From: Herbidospora solisilvae
Lineage (GTDB): Bacteria; Actinomycetota; Actinomycetes; Streptosporangiales; Streptosporangiaceae
Assembly: GCF_009901565.1 (NCBI RefSeq)
Contig: NZ_WXEW01000010.1
Location: 62,001 to 126,000 of the forward strand
DNA: 64,000 bases
Direction: 5' to 3'
Part shown: positions 44,261 through 54,302 of the stretch, piece by piece
How positions within the stretch are numbered: position 1 is the first letter of the stretch
Layout of the letters: every line of letters starts with the position of its first letter
Notes under the pieces: model-generated
Databases searched by the model: none
Told to the model about the DNA's origin: nothing
What the model saw: the letters and a program-made list of their open reading frames with translations, nothing else
Program-made: the position numbers and the translations under genes

Positions 44261-45166
44261 TTGGGTCTGTTGCGGCGACTCCGCAGCCGGATTCGGCCTG
44301 ACCAGCCAGTGCAGCCTGCCTCCCGGCCCGTCGAGGACGTCGATCTTGACTCCCTCCTCGCCCTGGTGGTCGAGACAATGGGCTACACCTGCGCGTTCGA
44401 GGACGACGGCGCCACCCTGATCATGGGCGGCGACGAGACGTCCCGTACCGTCAATCTGGTCGGGCTCCGCCGTGAGGCGGCCCGCAGGTCGCGGGAAGAC
44501 TGGCCGATGCTGGTCTCCGAGCACCTGTCCCACGCCGTGTCGGGCGAACCGTTCGACGCGTGCAACCTGGGCCGGATCAAACCGCTGCTGCGCACCCGCC
44601 TGCACGCGGCCGACGACCCGGCCATCCCCGACCCCTCGCGCATCATCGGCCGCCACCTGAGCGCCGACCTGATCGAGGTGCTGACGATCGGCGGCCGTCC
44701 GGTCCGGCCGGAGGAGGCCTTCTGCTGGCCGATCCCGCCCGCCGAGGCGCTCGACGTCGCGCTCGACAACGCGCTGGCCGACGAGCGCATCACCGCCGAA
44801 TACCTGCAGCTCGGCGGGGTGAGCGTGCGGATGATCAGCGCGCCCACGGCCGTGGCGCACCTGCGGCGGCTGCCCGGCCCGCCCGACGGGCTGCTCGTCG
44901 TGCTGCCCCATCCGGGCGCGATGGCCGTGCACCCCATCGAGGGCATCGGCGTCGTACGCGCCCTGGAGCGCATGCGCGTCTACGCCCAGCGCGAGTTCGA
45001 CGACCGCGACGGCGGCCTCAGCCCCCACGTCTACTGGTGGCACCGCGACCGGCTGACCCGCATCCAGGCCGACCTGGTTCCCCAGGACGGCCAGGTCAGG
45101 CTCGTGGTGACGCCGCCCGCCGACTTCGCCCGCCTGCTGGCGCGCCTGGCCGGAGACGCCAACTGA
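44261..45166 (+). CDS. Unknown conserved cytoplasmic protein
   Basis: A 301-residue soluble protein starting MGLLRRLRSRIRP. The order is a short basic region, a domain of alternating helices and strands with LDSLLALVVETMGYTCAFEDDGATLIMGG, and a second half with WPIPPAEALDVALDNALADERITAEY. A remote likeness to the DUF1444/YtpQ layout is possible, but I do not claim it. TTG 44261 has AAGGGGA 7 bases upstream, which decides the start. It follows the LD-carboxypeptidase by 36 bases and may be cotranscribed. Confidence 0.75.
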   Translation: MGLLRRLRSRIRPDQPVQPASRPVEDVDLDSLLALVVETMGYTCAFEDDGATLIMGGDETSRTVNLVGLRREAARRSREDWPMLVSEHLSHAVSGEPFDACNLGRIKPLLRTRLHAADDPAIPDPSRIIGRHLSADLIEVLTIGGRPVRPEEAFCWPIPPAEALDVALDNALADERITAEYLQLGGVSVRMISAPTAVAHLRRLPGPPDGLLVVLPHPGAMAVHPIEGIGVVRALERMRVYAQREFDDRDGGLSPHVYWWHRDRLTRIQADLVPQDGQVRLVVTPPADFARLLARLAGDAN

Positions 45167-45176
45167 CCACCACGGG

Positions 45177-46934
45177 TCAGCCCAGCGCCTGGGCCGTGTG
45201 GATCAGCGGGACGTGGCTGAACGCCTGTGGGAAGTTGCCCACCAGGCGGCCCTGCACGGGGTCGTACTCCTCGGAGAGGAGGCCGACGTCGTTGCGCAGG
45301 TCGAGCAGGCGCCGGAACAGGTCGCAGGCCTCCTTGCGCAGGCCCATGCGTGCCTTGGCCTCGGCGAGCCAGAAGCTGCAGGCCAGGAACGCGCCCTCGC
45401 GGCCGGGCAGCCCGTCGACCGCGTTGTGCTCGCTGGTCGAGTAGCGCAGCACGAACCCCTCGGGCGTGGTCAGCTCGCGCTCGATCGCGTTGATGGTGCC
45501 GATCACGCGGTGGTCGTCGGGCGGCAGGAAGCCCATTGTGGGGATGAGCAGCGTCGCGGCGTCGAGCTCCGTGGAGCCGTAGTACTGGGTGAAGGTGTTG
45601 CGGTGGGGGTCGTAGGCCTTCTCGCAGATCTCCTTGTGGATCTCCTCGCGCAGCGCCCTCCACCGGTCGATCGGGCCCGAGCGGCGCTGGGCCTCCATGG
45701 TGCGGATGACGCGGTCGCAGGCGACCCAGACCATCACCTTGGAGTGGGTGAACTGGCGGCGCGGGCCGCGCACCTCCCACAGGCCCTCGTCGGGCTGTTG
45801 CCAGCCGGTCTCCAGGAAGTCCATCATCTTGCGGGTCAGCTTCCAGGCGTGGTCGTCGGGGTGGAGGCCGCCCTTGCCGGCCTGGTAGAGCGAGTTGACG
45901 ACCTCGCCGTAGACGTCGAGCTGGAGCTGGTTGGCGGCGCTGTTGCCGATGCGGGCCGGCAGGGAGTTCTCGTAGCCGGGGAGCCAGTCGAGGGTCATTT
46001 CGGGGAGGCGGCGTTCGCCGGCGACGCCGTACATGATCTGGAGGTCCTGCGGACGTCCGGCGATCGCGCGCAGCAGCCACTCGCGCCAGGCCTTGGCCTC
46101 ATCGATGTAGCCGCTGGTCAGCAGGGCGTCGAGGGTCATCGAGGCGTCGCGCAGCCAGCAGAACCGGTAGTCCCAGTTGCGCACGCCGCCGAGGTCCTCC
46201 GGCAGGCTGGTGGTGGCCGCGGCGACGATGCCGCCGGTGGGGGCGTAGGTCAGCCCCTTCAGCGTGATCATCGAGCGGACGACGGCGTCGCGCCACTCGC
46301 CCGCGTGGGTGCCCTTGGAGACCCAGTCCTCCCAGATCTCGCGGGTGTAGTCGAGCTCGTCGAGCGGGTCGATCATGGGCGGCGCGGGCGCATGGGAAGG
46401 GTGCCAGCTGAACACGAACGACAACTTGTCGCCCGCCTCGACCCGGAAGGTGCCCTTGTGGCGGTAGTCGCTGCCGTGCAGGTGGACCGGCGAGTGGATC
46501 CAGGCGGAGTCGGGGCCGCCCACCGCCTGGAGGCTGCCGTCGCGGCGGCGCACCCACGGCACGATCCGGCCGTAGTCGAACCGGATGCGGATCTCGCAGT
46601 TCATCTCGACCGAGCCGGCCACCCCCTCGACGACCCTGACCAGGCGGGGGTGCTCGTGGCGGATCGGCATGAAGTCGATCACCCGGGCGGTGCCGCCGGG
46701 GGTGTCCCACGTCGATTCCAGGACGAGCGTGTCGCCCCAGTAGCGGCGGCTGGAGGCCGTCTCCATCCCGGAGGCCCAGATGCGCCAGGAACCGTGGCGC
46801 TGGTTGCCCAGCAGCGCGGCGAAGCACGCGGGGGAGTCGAAACGGGGCAGGCAGAGCCAGTCGACCGAGCCGTCGCGGCCCACCAGGGCCGCCGACTGCA
46901 TGTCGCCGATCAGCGCGTAGTCCTCGATCCGCAT
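45177..46934 (-). CDS. GH15-family glycoside hydrolase (glucoamylase/trehalase-like)
   Basis: A 585-residue (alpha/alpha)6-barrel enzyme of the GH15 family with an N-terminal beta domain. Landmarks: MRIEDYALIGDMQSAALVGRDGSVDWLCLPRFDSPACFAAL, then YRFCWLRDASMTLDALL with the catalytic acid region and EGLWEVRGPRRQFTHSKVMVWVACDR. Actinobacterial members of this group include trehalases as well as glucan glucohydrolases; no signal peptide is seen, so an intracellular trehalose or glycogen role is favoured. ATG 46934 begins 4 bases after the yczE-like stop. TAGCTT lies 6 bases before the ATG, so it may also have its own leaderless promoter. Confidence 0.9.
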   Translation of the reverse strand: MRIEDYALIGDMQSAALVGRDGSVDWLCLPRFDSPACFAALLGNQRHGSWRIWASGMETASSRRYWGDTLVLESTWDTPGGTARVIDFMPIRHEHPRLVRVVEGVAGSVEMNCEIRIRFDYGRIVPWVRRRDGSLQAVGGPDSAWIHSPVHLHGSDYRHKGTFRVEAGDKLSFVFSWHPSHAPAPPMIDPLDELDYTREIWEDWVSKGTHAGEWRDAVVRSMITLKGLTYAPTGGIVAAATTSLPEDLGGVRNWDYRFCWLRDASMTLDALLTSGYIDEAKAWREWLLRAIAGRPQDLQIMYGVAGERRLPEMTLDWLPGYENSLPARIGNSAANQLQLDVYGEVVNSLYQAGKGGLHPDDHAWKLTRKMMDFLETGWQQPDEGLWEVRGPRRQFTHSKVMVWVACDRVIRTMEAQRRSGPIDRWRALREEIHKEICEKAYDPHRNTFTQYYGSTELDAATLLIPTMGFLPPDDHRVIGTINAIERELTTPEGFVLRYSTSEHNAVDGLPGREGAFLACSFWLAEAKARMGLRKEACDLFRRLLDLRNDVGLLSEEYDPVQGRLVGNFPQAFSHVPLIHTAQALG

Positions 46935-46938
46935 GTGA

Positions 46939-47532
46939 TCAAGCTACCCACCGAGCCTTCATGAAGAACTGGGTGACGGGCCCGATCATCAGGGCGAACA
47001 CCAGCGTGCCCACGCCGGCGACGCCGCCGAGGAGCCACCCGATCGCCAGCACGGTCAGCTCGATGACCACCCGGGCCAGCCGGATCGACAGGCCGAGCCG
47101 GTGCAGCCCGGTCATCAGCCCGTCACGCGGCCCGGGGCCGTATCCCGCGCCGATGTAGAGGGCGGTCGCGCCGCCGACGACGACCACCCCGGTCAGCAGG
47201 TAGGCCCACTGGACGAGCCAGTGACCGGGTGTGGGGGCCAGCCAGACGGTCAGGTCGAAGAACCACCCGAGCAGCAGCACGTTGCTGATCGTGCCCAGGC
47301 CCGGCCGCTGGCGCAGGGGGATCCAGAGCAGCATCACGGCCGCCCCGACGATGACGACCCACGCGCCGATGCTGAGTCCCCAGTGGCGGGACAGACCCTG
47401 ATGGAAGACGTCCCAGGGGGAGCTGCCGAGGTTCGACTCGATCTGGAGGCCGGAGCCGGCGCCGTACAGGAACAGACCGGCGTAGAGCCGGACGAGCCGC
47501 ATAGAGGTGGGATGAGTGGATGTTTGTACCAT
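46939..47532 (-). CDS. YczE-like membrane protein
   Basis: A 197-residue protein with five or six helices and the YczE/YitT-type features LGSSPWDVFHQGLS and GAGYGPGPRDGLMTGLHR, which are Gly/Pro-rich loops conserved in the group. Function unproven. ATG 47532 was chosen; the open frame continues upstream across the divergent regulator gene. The regulator 75 bases away is a MocR protein, which matches the known YczR-YczE pairing. The GH15 gene follows after 4 bases. Confidence 0.82.
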   Translation of the reverse strand: MVQTSTHPTSMRLVRLYAGLFLYGAGSGLQIESNLGSSPWDVFHQGLSRHWGLSIGAWVVIVGAAVMLLWIPLRQRPGLGTISNVLLLGWFFDLTVWLAPTPGHWLVQWAYLLTGVVVVGGATALYIGAGYGPGPRDGLMTGLHRLGLSIRLARVVIELTVLAIGWLLGGVAGVGTLVFALMIGPVTQFFMKARWVA

Positions 47533-47574
47533 AATGCCCTCAGTGTGGCGAAGGTCCTGGTCGGGAAAACAGAG

Positions 47575-47591
47575 CCAATCGCCGAAATTGG
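47575..47591. promoter_or_regulatory. Inverted repeat between yczE-like and MocR genes
   Basis: CCAAT-CGCCGAA-ATTGG, 5-bp arms and a 7-base spacer, just upstream of a -10-like TAAGCT (47595-47600) serving the MocR gene. Candidate shared operator. Confidence 0.4.
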
Positions 47592-47607
47592 TCTTAAGCT
47601 GGCCGGC

Positions 47608-48996
47608 GTGACGCGCACCATCGCTCCCGAGCAGCTCGCCCGCCTGCTCGCCGTCCCGGCCGGCGCCCGCCCCTACTACCGGGCGCTGGCCGAGGCGCTG
47701 CGGGGCAGGATGCACGACGGCGCGATCCCGGTCGGGGTGCGCCTGCCGGCCGAACGCCACCTCGCCGCCGCGCTCGGCGTCAGCCGGACCACCGTGACCG
47801 CCGCCTACGACCTGCTCAAGGACCACGGCTACGTCACCGCCCGGCAGGGCTCCGGCAGCACGACCGCCCTCCCCGTCGGCGGCGACACCCCCTGGACGAT
47901 CCCGATCCCCGGCGACGGCATGATCCCCCTGCACGTCGCCTCGATGCCGGCCGCCTCCCAGGTCGCCCCCGCCGTGGCGGCGGCCGCCGCGAGCTACCAC
48001 CGCCACCTGCTCGGCATCGGCTACGAGCCGGTCGGCCTGCCCGTCCTGCGCGAGGAGGTGGCCCGGCGCTACACCGAACGCGGCGTCGCCACCCGGCCGG
48101 AGCAGATCCTCATCACCCCCGGCGCCCAGCAGGCCATGCACCTGCTGTTCGCCCTGCTGGTCAGGCCCGGCGACCCGGTGCTGCTGGAGTCGCCGACCTA
48201 CGCCCACGCGATCCAGTCGGTACGGCTCCACGGCGCCAGGGTGGTGGCGGCGGGGGAGCTGATGGAGAGCTCGCTGCGGCAGGCGAAGGTCGCCTACGTG
48301 CTGCCCGACTTCCACAACCCCACCGGCACGCTGATGGACGCCGCCCGCCGGGCCGCGCTCGTGGCCGCCGCGCGCCGCCACGACGTCACGTTGATCTGCG
48401 ACGAGACCTGGGGCGAGGTGGCCGTCGACGACGTGGTCATGCCGCCGCCGCTGGCCCGCTGGGACACCGACAACCGGGTGATCACGATCGGGTCGGCGTC
48501 GAAGTTGTGGTGGGGCGGGCTCCGGGTCGGGTGGTTGCGCGGCACGGCGGAGCTGGTGGAGCGGCTGTCGGTGCTGCGGTCGGGCGTCGACCTGGCCACG
48601 GCGGTGTTCGACCAGCTCGTGGTGGCCGAGCTGTTCCCCCGGGTGGAGGAGTCCCGGGCCGAGCGCCGCGCCTGGCTGGCGACCTCCCGCGACGCCCTGA
48701 CGGCGGCGCTGGCCGAGCACCTGCCCGGCTGGACCTATCCCCGGCCGGTCGGCGGCGGGTCGATCTGGGCGAAGCTCGACGTCCCGTCGGCGGCCCCGGT
48801 GGTCCAGGCGGCCGCCGCGAACGGGGTCAGGCTCGCGCCCGGACGGTGGTTCGGCGTCGACGGCGCCTGCGAGGGCTACCTGCGGCTCTCCTACTGCCAT
48901 CCGCCCCACATGCTGGCCGACGCGGTCGCCAGGATCGCCGCCGCCCGGCCGGGGCAGGCGCCGCCGGCCGACACCCGGCTCACGCTGAGTCTGTGA
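47608..48996 (+). CDS. MocR/GntR-type PLP-dependent regulator (YczR-like)
   Basis: A 462-residue regulator: winged helix (about residues 25-90, ERHLAAALGVSRTTVTAAYDLL) joined to a fold type I aminotransferase domain (about 120-450). Unlike the other MocR protein in this window, PLP sites are intact: K299 in GSASKLWW, the CDETWGEV segment, and the ITPGAQQAMHLLF loop. It probably senses a PLP adduct or vitamer. GTG 47608 lies 7 bases after TAAGCT (leaderless). It is divergent from the yczE-like gene. Its last 17 bases overlap the TRIC-like gene. Confidence 0.9.
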   Translation: MTRTIAPEQLARLLAVPAGARPYYRALAEALRGRMHDGAIPVGVRLPAERHLAAALGVSRTTVTAAYDLLKDHGYVTARQGSGSTTALPVGGDTPWTIPIPGDGMIPLHVASMPAASQVAPAVAAAAASYHRHLLGIGYEPVGLPVLREEVARRYTERGVATRPEQILITPGAQQAMHLLFALLVRPGDPVLLESPTYAHAIQSVRLHGARVVAAGELMESSLRQAKVAYVLPDFHNPTGTLMDAARRAALVAAARRHDVTLICDETWGEVAVDDVVMPPPLARWDTDNRVITIGSASKLWWGGLRVGWLRGTAELVERLSVLRSGVDLATAVFDQLVVAELFPRVEESRAERRAWLATSRDALTAALAEHLPGWTYPRPVGGGSIWAKLDVPSAAPVVQAAAANGVRLAPGRWFGVDGACEGYLRLSYCHPPHMLADAVARIAAARPGQAPPADTRLTLSL

Positions 48997-49594
48997 CGCC
49001 CCGTGCCAGCGGCGCCCGCCAGCCCCGCCGCATCGCCAGGAACCGCAGGCCGAAGGCCAGCACGGCGGCGGCCAGGACGGCCAGCGGGCCGCGTACACCG
49101 AACTCGAAGAGCGCGGCGAGCGTGAACGCGCCCACGAACGCGGGCACCGCGTAGAGCTGGCGGTCGTAGAGCAGCGTGGGCCGCTGGCCCGACAGGACGT
49201 CGCGCAGCACGCCCCCGCCGACCGCCGTGACCACCCCGAGCAGTACCGCGTGCAGCGGCGACAGGCCGAACAGCAGCGCCTTCTCGGTGCCGGTCGCGCA
49301 GAACAGGCCCAGCCCGGCCGCGTCGAAGATCAGGATGCTCGGCAGCAGCCGTGTCACCTGCGGGTGCCAGAAGAACACGATCCCCGCCGCCACCAGCGGG
49401 ACCAGCACGTAACCGGCGTCGTGCAGCGCGGCCGGCTGCACGCCCAGGAACACGTCGCGCAGGATCCCGCCGCCCACCGCGGTGAAGAACGCCAGCACCG
49501 CCATGCCCACGACGTCGAGGCGGGTGCGGACCCCGGCGAGCGCGCCGGAGATGGCGAAGACGAAGATCCCGGTGAGGTCGAGCACCCATGTCAC
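48980..49594 (-). CDS. UPF0126/TRIC-type membrane channel protein
   Basis: A 204-residue protein of two three-helix repeats plus a last helix, with the TRIC/UPF0126 signature twice: FFTAVGGGILRDVFLG and VTAVGGGVLRDVLSGQRPTLL. Prokaryotic TRIC homologues are trimeric cation or amino-acid permeable channels. GTG 49594 is followed by TWVLDLTGIFVFAISGALAG. No good ribosome binding site is seen. It overlaps the MocR gene at its 3-prime end by 17 bases. Confidence 0.9.
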   Translation of the reverse strand: MTWVLDLTGIFVFAISGALAGVRTRLDVVGMAVLAFFTAVGGGILRDVFLGVQPAALHDAGYVLVPLVAAGIVFFWHPQVTRLLPSILIFDAAGLGLFCATGTEKALLFGLSPLHAVLLGVVTAVGGGVLRDVLSGQRPTLLYDRQLYAVPAFVGAFTLAALFEFGVRGPLAVLAAAVLAFGLRFLAMRRGWRAPLARGVTDSA

Positions 49595-49673
49595 CAGGAC
49601 ATCTTGTCAGGGTTGACTTACCGATGATGTGATGCGGGTCACTCTGTCCAGCATCCCCCTGAGGAGACGCGGA

Positions 49674-51497
<1,824 letters not shown>

Positions 51498-51567
51498 TCA
51501 TCTGACCTCGACGCGCGAGCAACCGTTCCCGTTGCCAAGTTGTGATCACTTTTTCTTCGGCAGACCC

Positions 51568-51595
51568 GCAACTTTTGGCGGAGATTTCCCGTCTA
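51568..51595 (+). promoter_or_regulatory. Candidate ECF-sigma promoter of the secreted protein gene
   Basis: GCAACTT (51568-51574), 16 bases, GTCTA (51591-51595). An AAC -35 with a TC-type -10 is the usual ECF pattern. It gives a leader of about 55 bases. Confidence 0.4.
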
Positions 51596-51656
51596 TGACG
51601 TAGGCGCGCTTCATGCCGGAAGCGCGCGTTGTAACGGGGAGAGGAAGCACCCTCTT

Positions 51657-52613
51657 ATGATCAAGCGCATCGCCACCGCGCTGGTGGCGGCCGCTGCGAT
51701 GAGCGCCTCGGCGCTCGTCTCCGCGGCCCCCGCCTTAGCGGACCCGGGTCACGGGCACGGTCACCACGACGGGCCCAACCCGAGAATCACGAATGTCTGG
51801 GTCAACCCCGGCCAGGTTGTCCTCAAGGGCAAGTGGGACTCCGAGGTCGTGTCGATCACCGTCAAGGGCGTGGACATCAAGCACGCCAAGATCGTGGTCG
51901 ACCACAAGGGTAGCTGGGGCCGAGACGACTGGGACGGCCCCAGCTGGGACGACAAGTCGGCGGACAGCACCACCGCCGACGGGTCGGAGGAGAAGAAGGC
52001 GCCGTGGAAGCCCGTGTGGTTCTCCACCTCCGAGAGCGTGAAGATCGACACGAAGGACCCGAAGGGGTTCTACGCCGTCAAGGTCTACGCTCGCGGGTTC
52101 GACGGCAAGCTCTACACCAGCTCTTCCGGCTTCACGGTCAAGCACCTCAGCTATGACCCGCCGAAGCCGCCGAAGGGCCCCAAGGCCACGCGGATCGTCG
52201 ACTTCAACGCCGGCCCCGAGCCGGTGAAGAAGGGCCGCTACGTCACCCTGACCGGGCAGCTCCAGGTCGCCCAGTGCTACGGCGACTGGTACTACGACTA
52301 CAAGAAGCACGACCGCGCCTATGTCGAACTCGACGGTAGCGTCAAGCCCGTCGACGACGGCTGGAGCGGCTGCTACGACTCTCGCGACTACTGGCACGGC
52401 TGGTACAAGCTGGGCTGGCAGGACATCGACGTCTACTTCCTCCCTGCGGGTTCGCACAAGTGGAAGTACGTGAAGACCATCGACACCAACCCGAACGGGT
52501 CGTTCTACACCAAGGTCAAGGCCTGGGGCAGCGGCACGTGGGGCGTCCGGTACGACGGTCGTCACGGCTTCGGCTCTTCTGAGGCGAGCGACTACGTGAA
52601 GGTCGTCAAGTAG
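51657..52613 (+). CDS. Unknown secreted protein with His-rich N-terminus
   Basis: A 318-residue exported protein. Signal peptide residues 1-28 (ending ALA), then a His/Gly cluster (DPGHGHGHHDGPN) and two beta-rich parts: residues about 40-165 and about 185-318, both ending in strands as in Ig-like modules. Aromatic residues are abundant (WYYDYKKHD, YWHGWYKLGW). There are two Cys (QCYGDW, GCYDSR). No family was recognised. The His cluster at the mature N-terminus suggests metal binding (inference). ATG 51657 is preceded by GAGAGGAAG. A strong terminator follows, so it is monocistronic. Confidence 0.85.
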   Translation: MIKRIATALVAAAAMSASALVSAAPALADPGHGHGHHDGPNPRITNVWVNPGQVVLKGKWDSEVVSITVKGVDIKHAKIVVDHKGSWGRDDWDGPSWDDKSADSTTADGSEEKKAPWKPVWFSTSESVKIDTKDPKGFYAVKVYARGFDGKLYTSSSGFTVKHLSYDPPKPPKGPKATRIVDFNAGPEPVKKGRYVTLTGQLQVAQCYGDWYYDYKKHDRAYVELDGSVKPVDDGWSGCYDSRDYWHGWYKLGWQDIDVYFLPAGSHKWKYVKTIDTNPNGSFYTKVKAWGSGTWGVRYDGRHGFGSSEASDYVKVVK

Positions 52614-52624
52614 TTTCCTCTACG

Positions 52625-52657
52625 AGCCCGGGCCTCCCCTCCACGGAGGCCCGGGCT
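52625..52657 (+). terminator. Terminator of the secreted protein gene
   Basis: Perfect 13-bp stem (52625-52637 with 52645-52657), 7-base loop, 11 bases past the stop. Confidence 0.88.
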
Positions 52658-52780
52658 TCCCCGTTTCGGGGGGCGAAACTTTGCGGTCGACCGGTGAAAC
52701 TTTCTTCGGAGCGCGCAGGTCAGCGACCGGCCTCGCCGTTGATCGTTGGCAGGGCTTACCAGGCCTCGTATGGTTCCGCA

Positions 52781-54265
52781 ATGTCCAGACACGTTAGGCA
52801 CGTCATCGCCGCGGCGATCCTGCTCCTCGGAGTGATGATCGCCCTGCCGGCCCGGGCCGCCGTGGTCGGCGGCTTCGACTTCGACCGGGCCCAGGTGTCG
52901 GTCACCGGGCTCCAGGTCCCGTGGGGGTTCGCCTTCCTCCCCGACGGGAGCGCCCTGGTCACCGAACGCAACACCGGCCGCGTCATGCAGGTGCGGCCCG
53001 GCCAGACCCCAGTCGCCGTGGCGACAATCAGCGGCGTGTCCGCCTCGGGCGAGAGCGGCCTGCTCGGCATCGCCGTCTCCCCGACCTACGCCCAGGACCA
53101 GTGGGTCTACGTCTACTTCACCACCGCCTCCGACAACCGCCTGGCCCGCTTCCGCCTGAGCGCGCCCTCGACCCAGAACGTCCTGCTGTCGGGCATCCCG
53201 CGCGCGACGGTCCACGACGGCGGGCGCATCGCCTTCGGGCCCGACGGCATGCTCTACCTGGCCACCGGCGACGCCGGGACCACGTCCAACGCCCAGAACA
53301 TGAGCTCGCCCGCCGGGAAGATCCTGCGCATGAACCCCGACGGAAGCATCCCCGCGAGCAACCCCGTCGCCGGTTCGCGGGTCTACAGCCTGGGCCACCG
53401 CAACGTCCAGGGCCTGGCCTGGGACGCCCAGGGCCGCATGTACGCCACCGAGTTCGGCCAGAACACCACCGACGAGATCAACCAGATCGTGGCGGGCGGC
53501 AACTACGGCTGGCCGACGTGCGAGGGCACCTGCAACAACCCGTCGTTCCGCAACCCGATCATCACGTGGACGACCGCCGAGGCCTCCCCGAGCGGCCTCG
53601 CCTTCGCCAACAACACCCTGTTCGCGGCCGCCCTGCGCGGCACCCGCCTGTGGGCGGTGTCGCTCAACGGCTCGGGCGGCTCCGCCGGCGCCTCCGCCCA
53701 GTTCCAGGGCCAGTACGGCCGCCTCCGCGCGGTCGCCGTCGGCCCCGACGGCTGGTTGTGGGTCGGCACCAGCAACCGCGACGGCCGGGGCACCCCGGTC
53801 GCGGCCGACGACCGCATCATCCGGGTCCCCCCGGCGGGCGTGACCCCGTCCCCGTCGCCCAGTCCCTCGCCGTCTCCCTCGCCCAGCCCTTCGCCCAGCC
53901 CCTCGCCCTCTCCTTCGCCTTCACCCTCGCCTTCGCCGAGCCCGCAGCCCGGCGGGCCGTGCTCGGCGACCGGGACCGTGCAGACCCAGTGGGGCAACGG
54001 CTACGTCGTCCAGCCGGTGACCGTGACCAACACGGGCACCTCGGCGCTGAGCGGATGGCGGGTGACGTTCACGCTCCCGGCCGGGCACACGCTCTCGGGC
54101 TCGTGGAACGCCACTCTCACGGTCTCCGGGCAGACCGTCACCGCGACCAACCAGAACTACAACGGCAACCTCGCGCCGAACGCCAGTACCACGTTCGGCT
54201 TCCAGGTCACCCGCCCCACCGGCAACACCGCCACGGTGAGCGGCTACACCTGCGGCTCACCCTGA
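52781..54265 (+). CDS. Secreted PQQ-dependent sugar dehydrogenase with C-terminal CBM2
   Basis: A 494-residue secreted protein: signal peptide about 1-27, a six-bladed PQQ sugar dehydrogenase domain (about 30-350), a long Pro-Ser linker (about 355-388) and a CBM2 (about 392-494). Family residues: VPWGFAFLPDGSALVTER, GLLGIAVSPTY, HDGGRIAFGPDGMLYLATGD with the catalytic His, GHRNVQGLAWD and GGNYGWP. It would oxidise the anomeric carbon of sugars bound at cellulose and pass electrons on. ATG 52781 lies 6 bases after TATGGT (leaderless). It is the third CBM2 protein of the window. Confidence 0.92.
   Translation: MSRHVRHVIAAAILLLGVMIALPARAAVVGGFDFDRAQVSVTGLQVPWGFAFLPDGSALVTERNTGRVMQVRPGQTPVAVATISGVSASGESGLLGIAVSPTYAQDQWVYVYFTTASDNRLARFRLSAPSTQNVLLSGIPRATVHDGGRIAFGPDGMLYLATGDAGTTSNAQNMSSPAGKILRMNPDGSIPASNPVAGSRVYSLGHRNVQGLAWDAQGRMYATEFGQNTTDEINQIVAGGNYGWPTCEGTCNNPSFRNPIITWTTAEASPSGLAFANNTLFAAALRGTRLWAVSLNGSGGSAGASAQFQGQYGRLRAVAVGPDGWLWVGTSNRDGRGTPVAADDRIIRVPPAGVTPSPSPSPSPSPSPSPSPSPSPSPSPSPSPSPSPQPGGPCSATGTVQTQWGNGYVVQPVTVTNTGTSALSGWRVTFTLPAGHTLSGSWNATLTVSGQTVTATNQNYNGNLAPNASTTFGFQVTRPTGNTATVSGYTCGSP
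53845..53946 (+). repeat. Pro-Ser coding microrepeat
   Basis: About 15 units of CCN-TCN coding for the (Pro-Ser)n linker of the PQQ dehydrogenase, ending before PQPGGPC. Third-position variation is moderate. Confidence 0.85.
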
Positions 54266-54272
54266 CGTGAGC

Positions 54273-54302
54273 GACCCTCCCCGGCCTCAGCCCGGGAGGG
54301 TC
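54273..54302. terminator. Hairpin between PQQ dehydrogenase and SDR genes
   Basis: 9-bp outer stem GACCCTCCC/GGGAGGGTC (54273-54281 with 54294-54302) and two inner G-C pairs with one mismatch. It overlaps the 3-prime end of the convergent SDR gene. Confidence 0.7.

Noticed and set aside
53845-53946. Pro-Ser repeat as a novel element
   Set aside because: It is an ordinary linker between catalytic domain and CBM2, common in actinobacterial glycoside-active enzymes.
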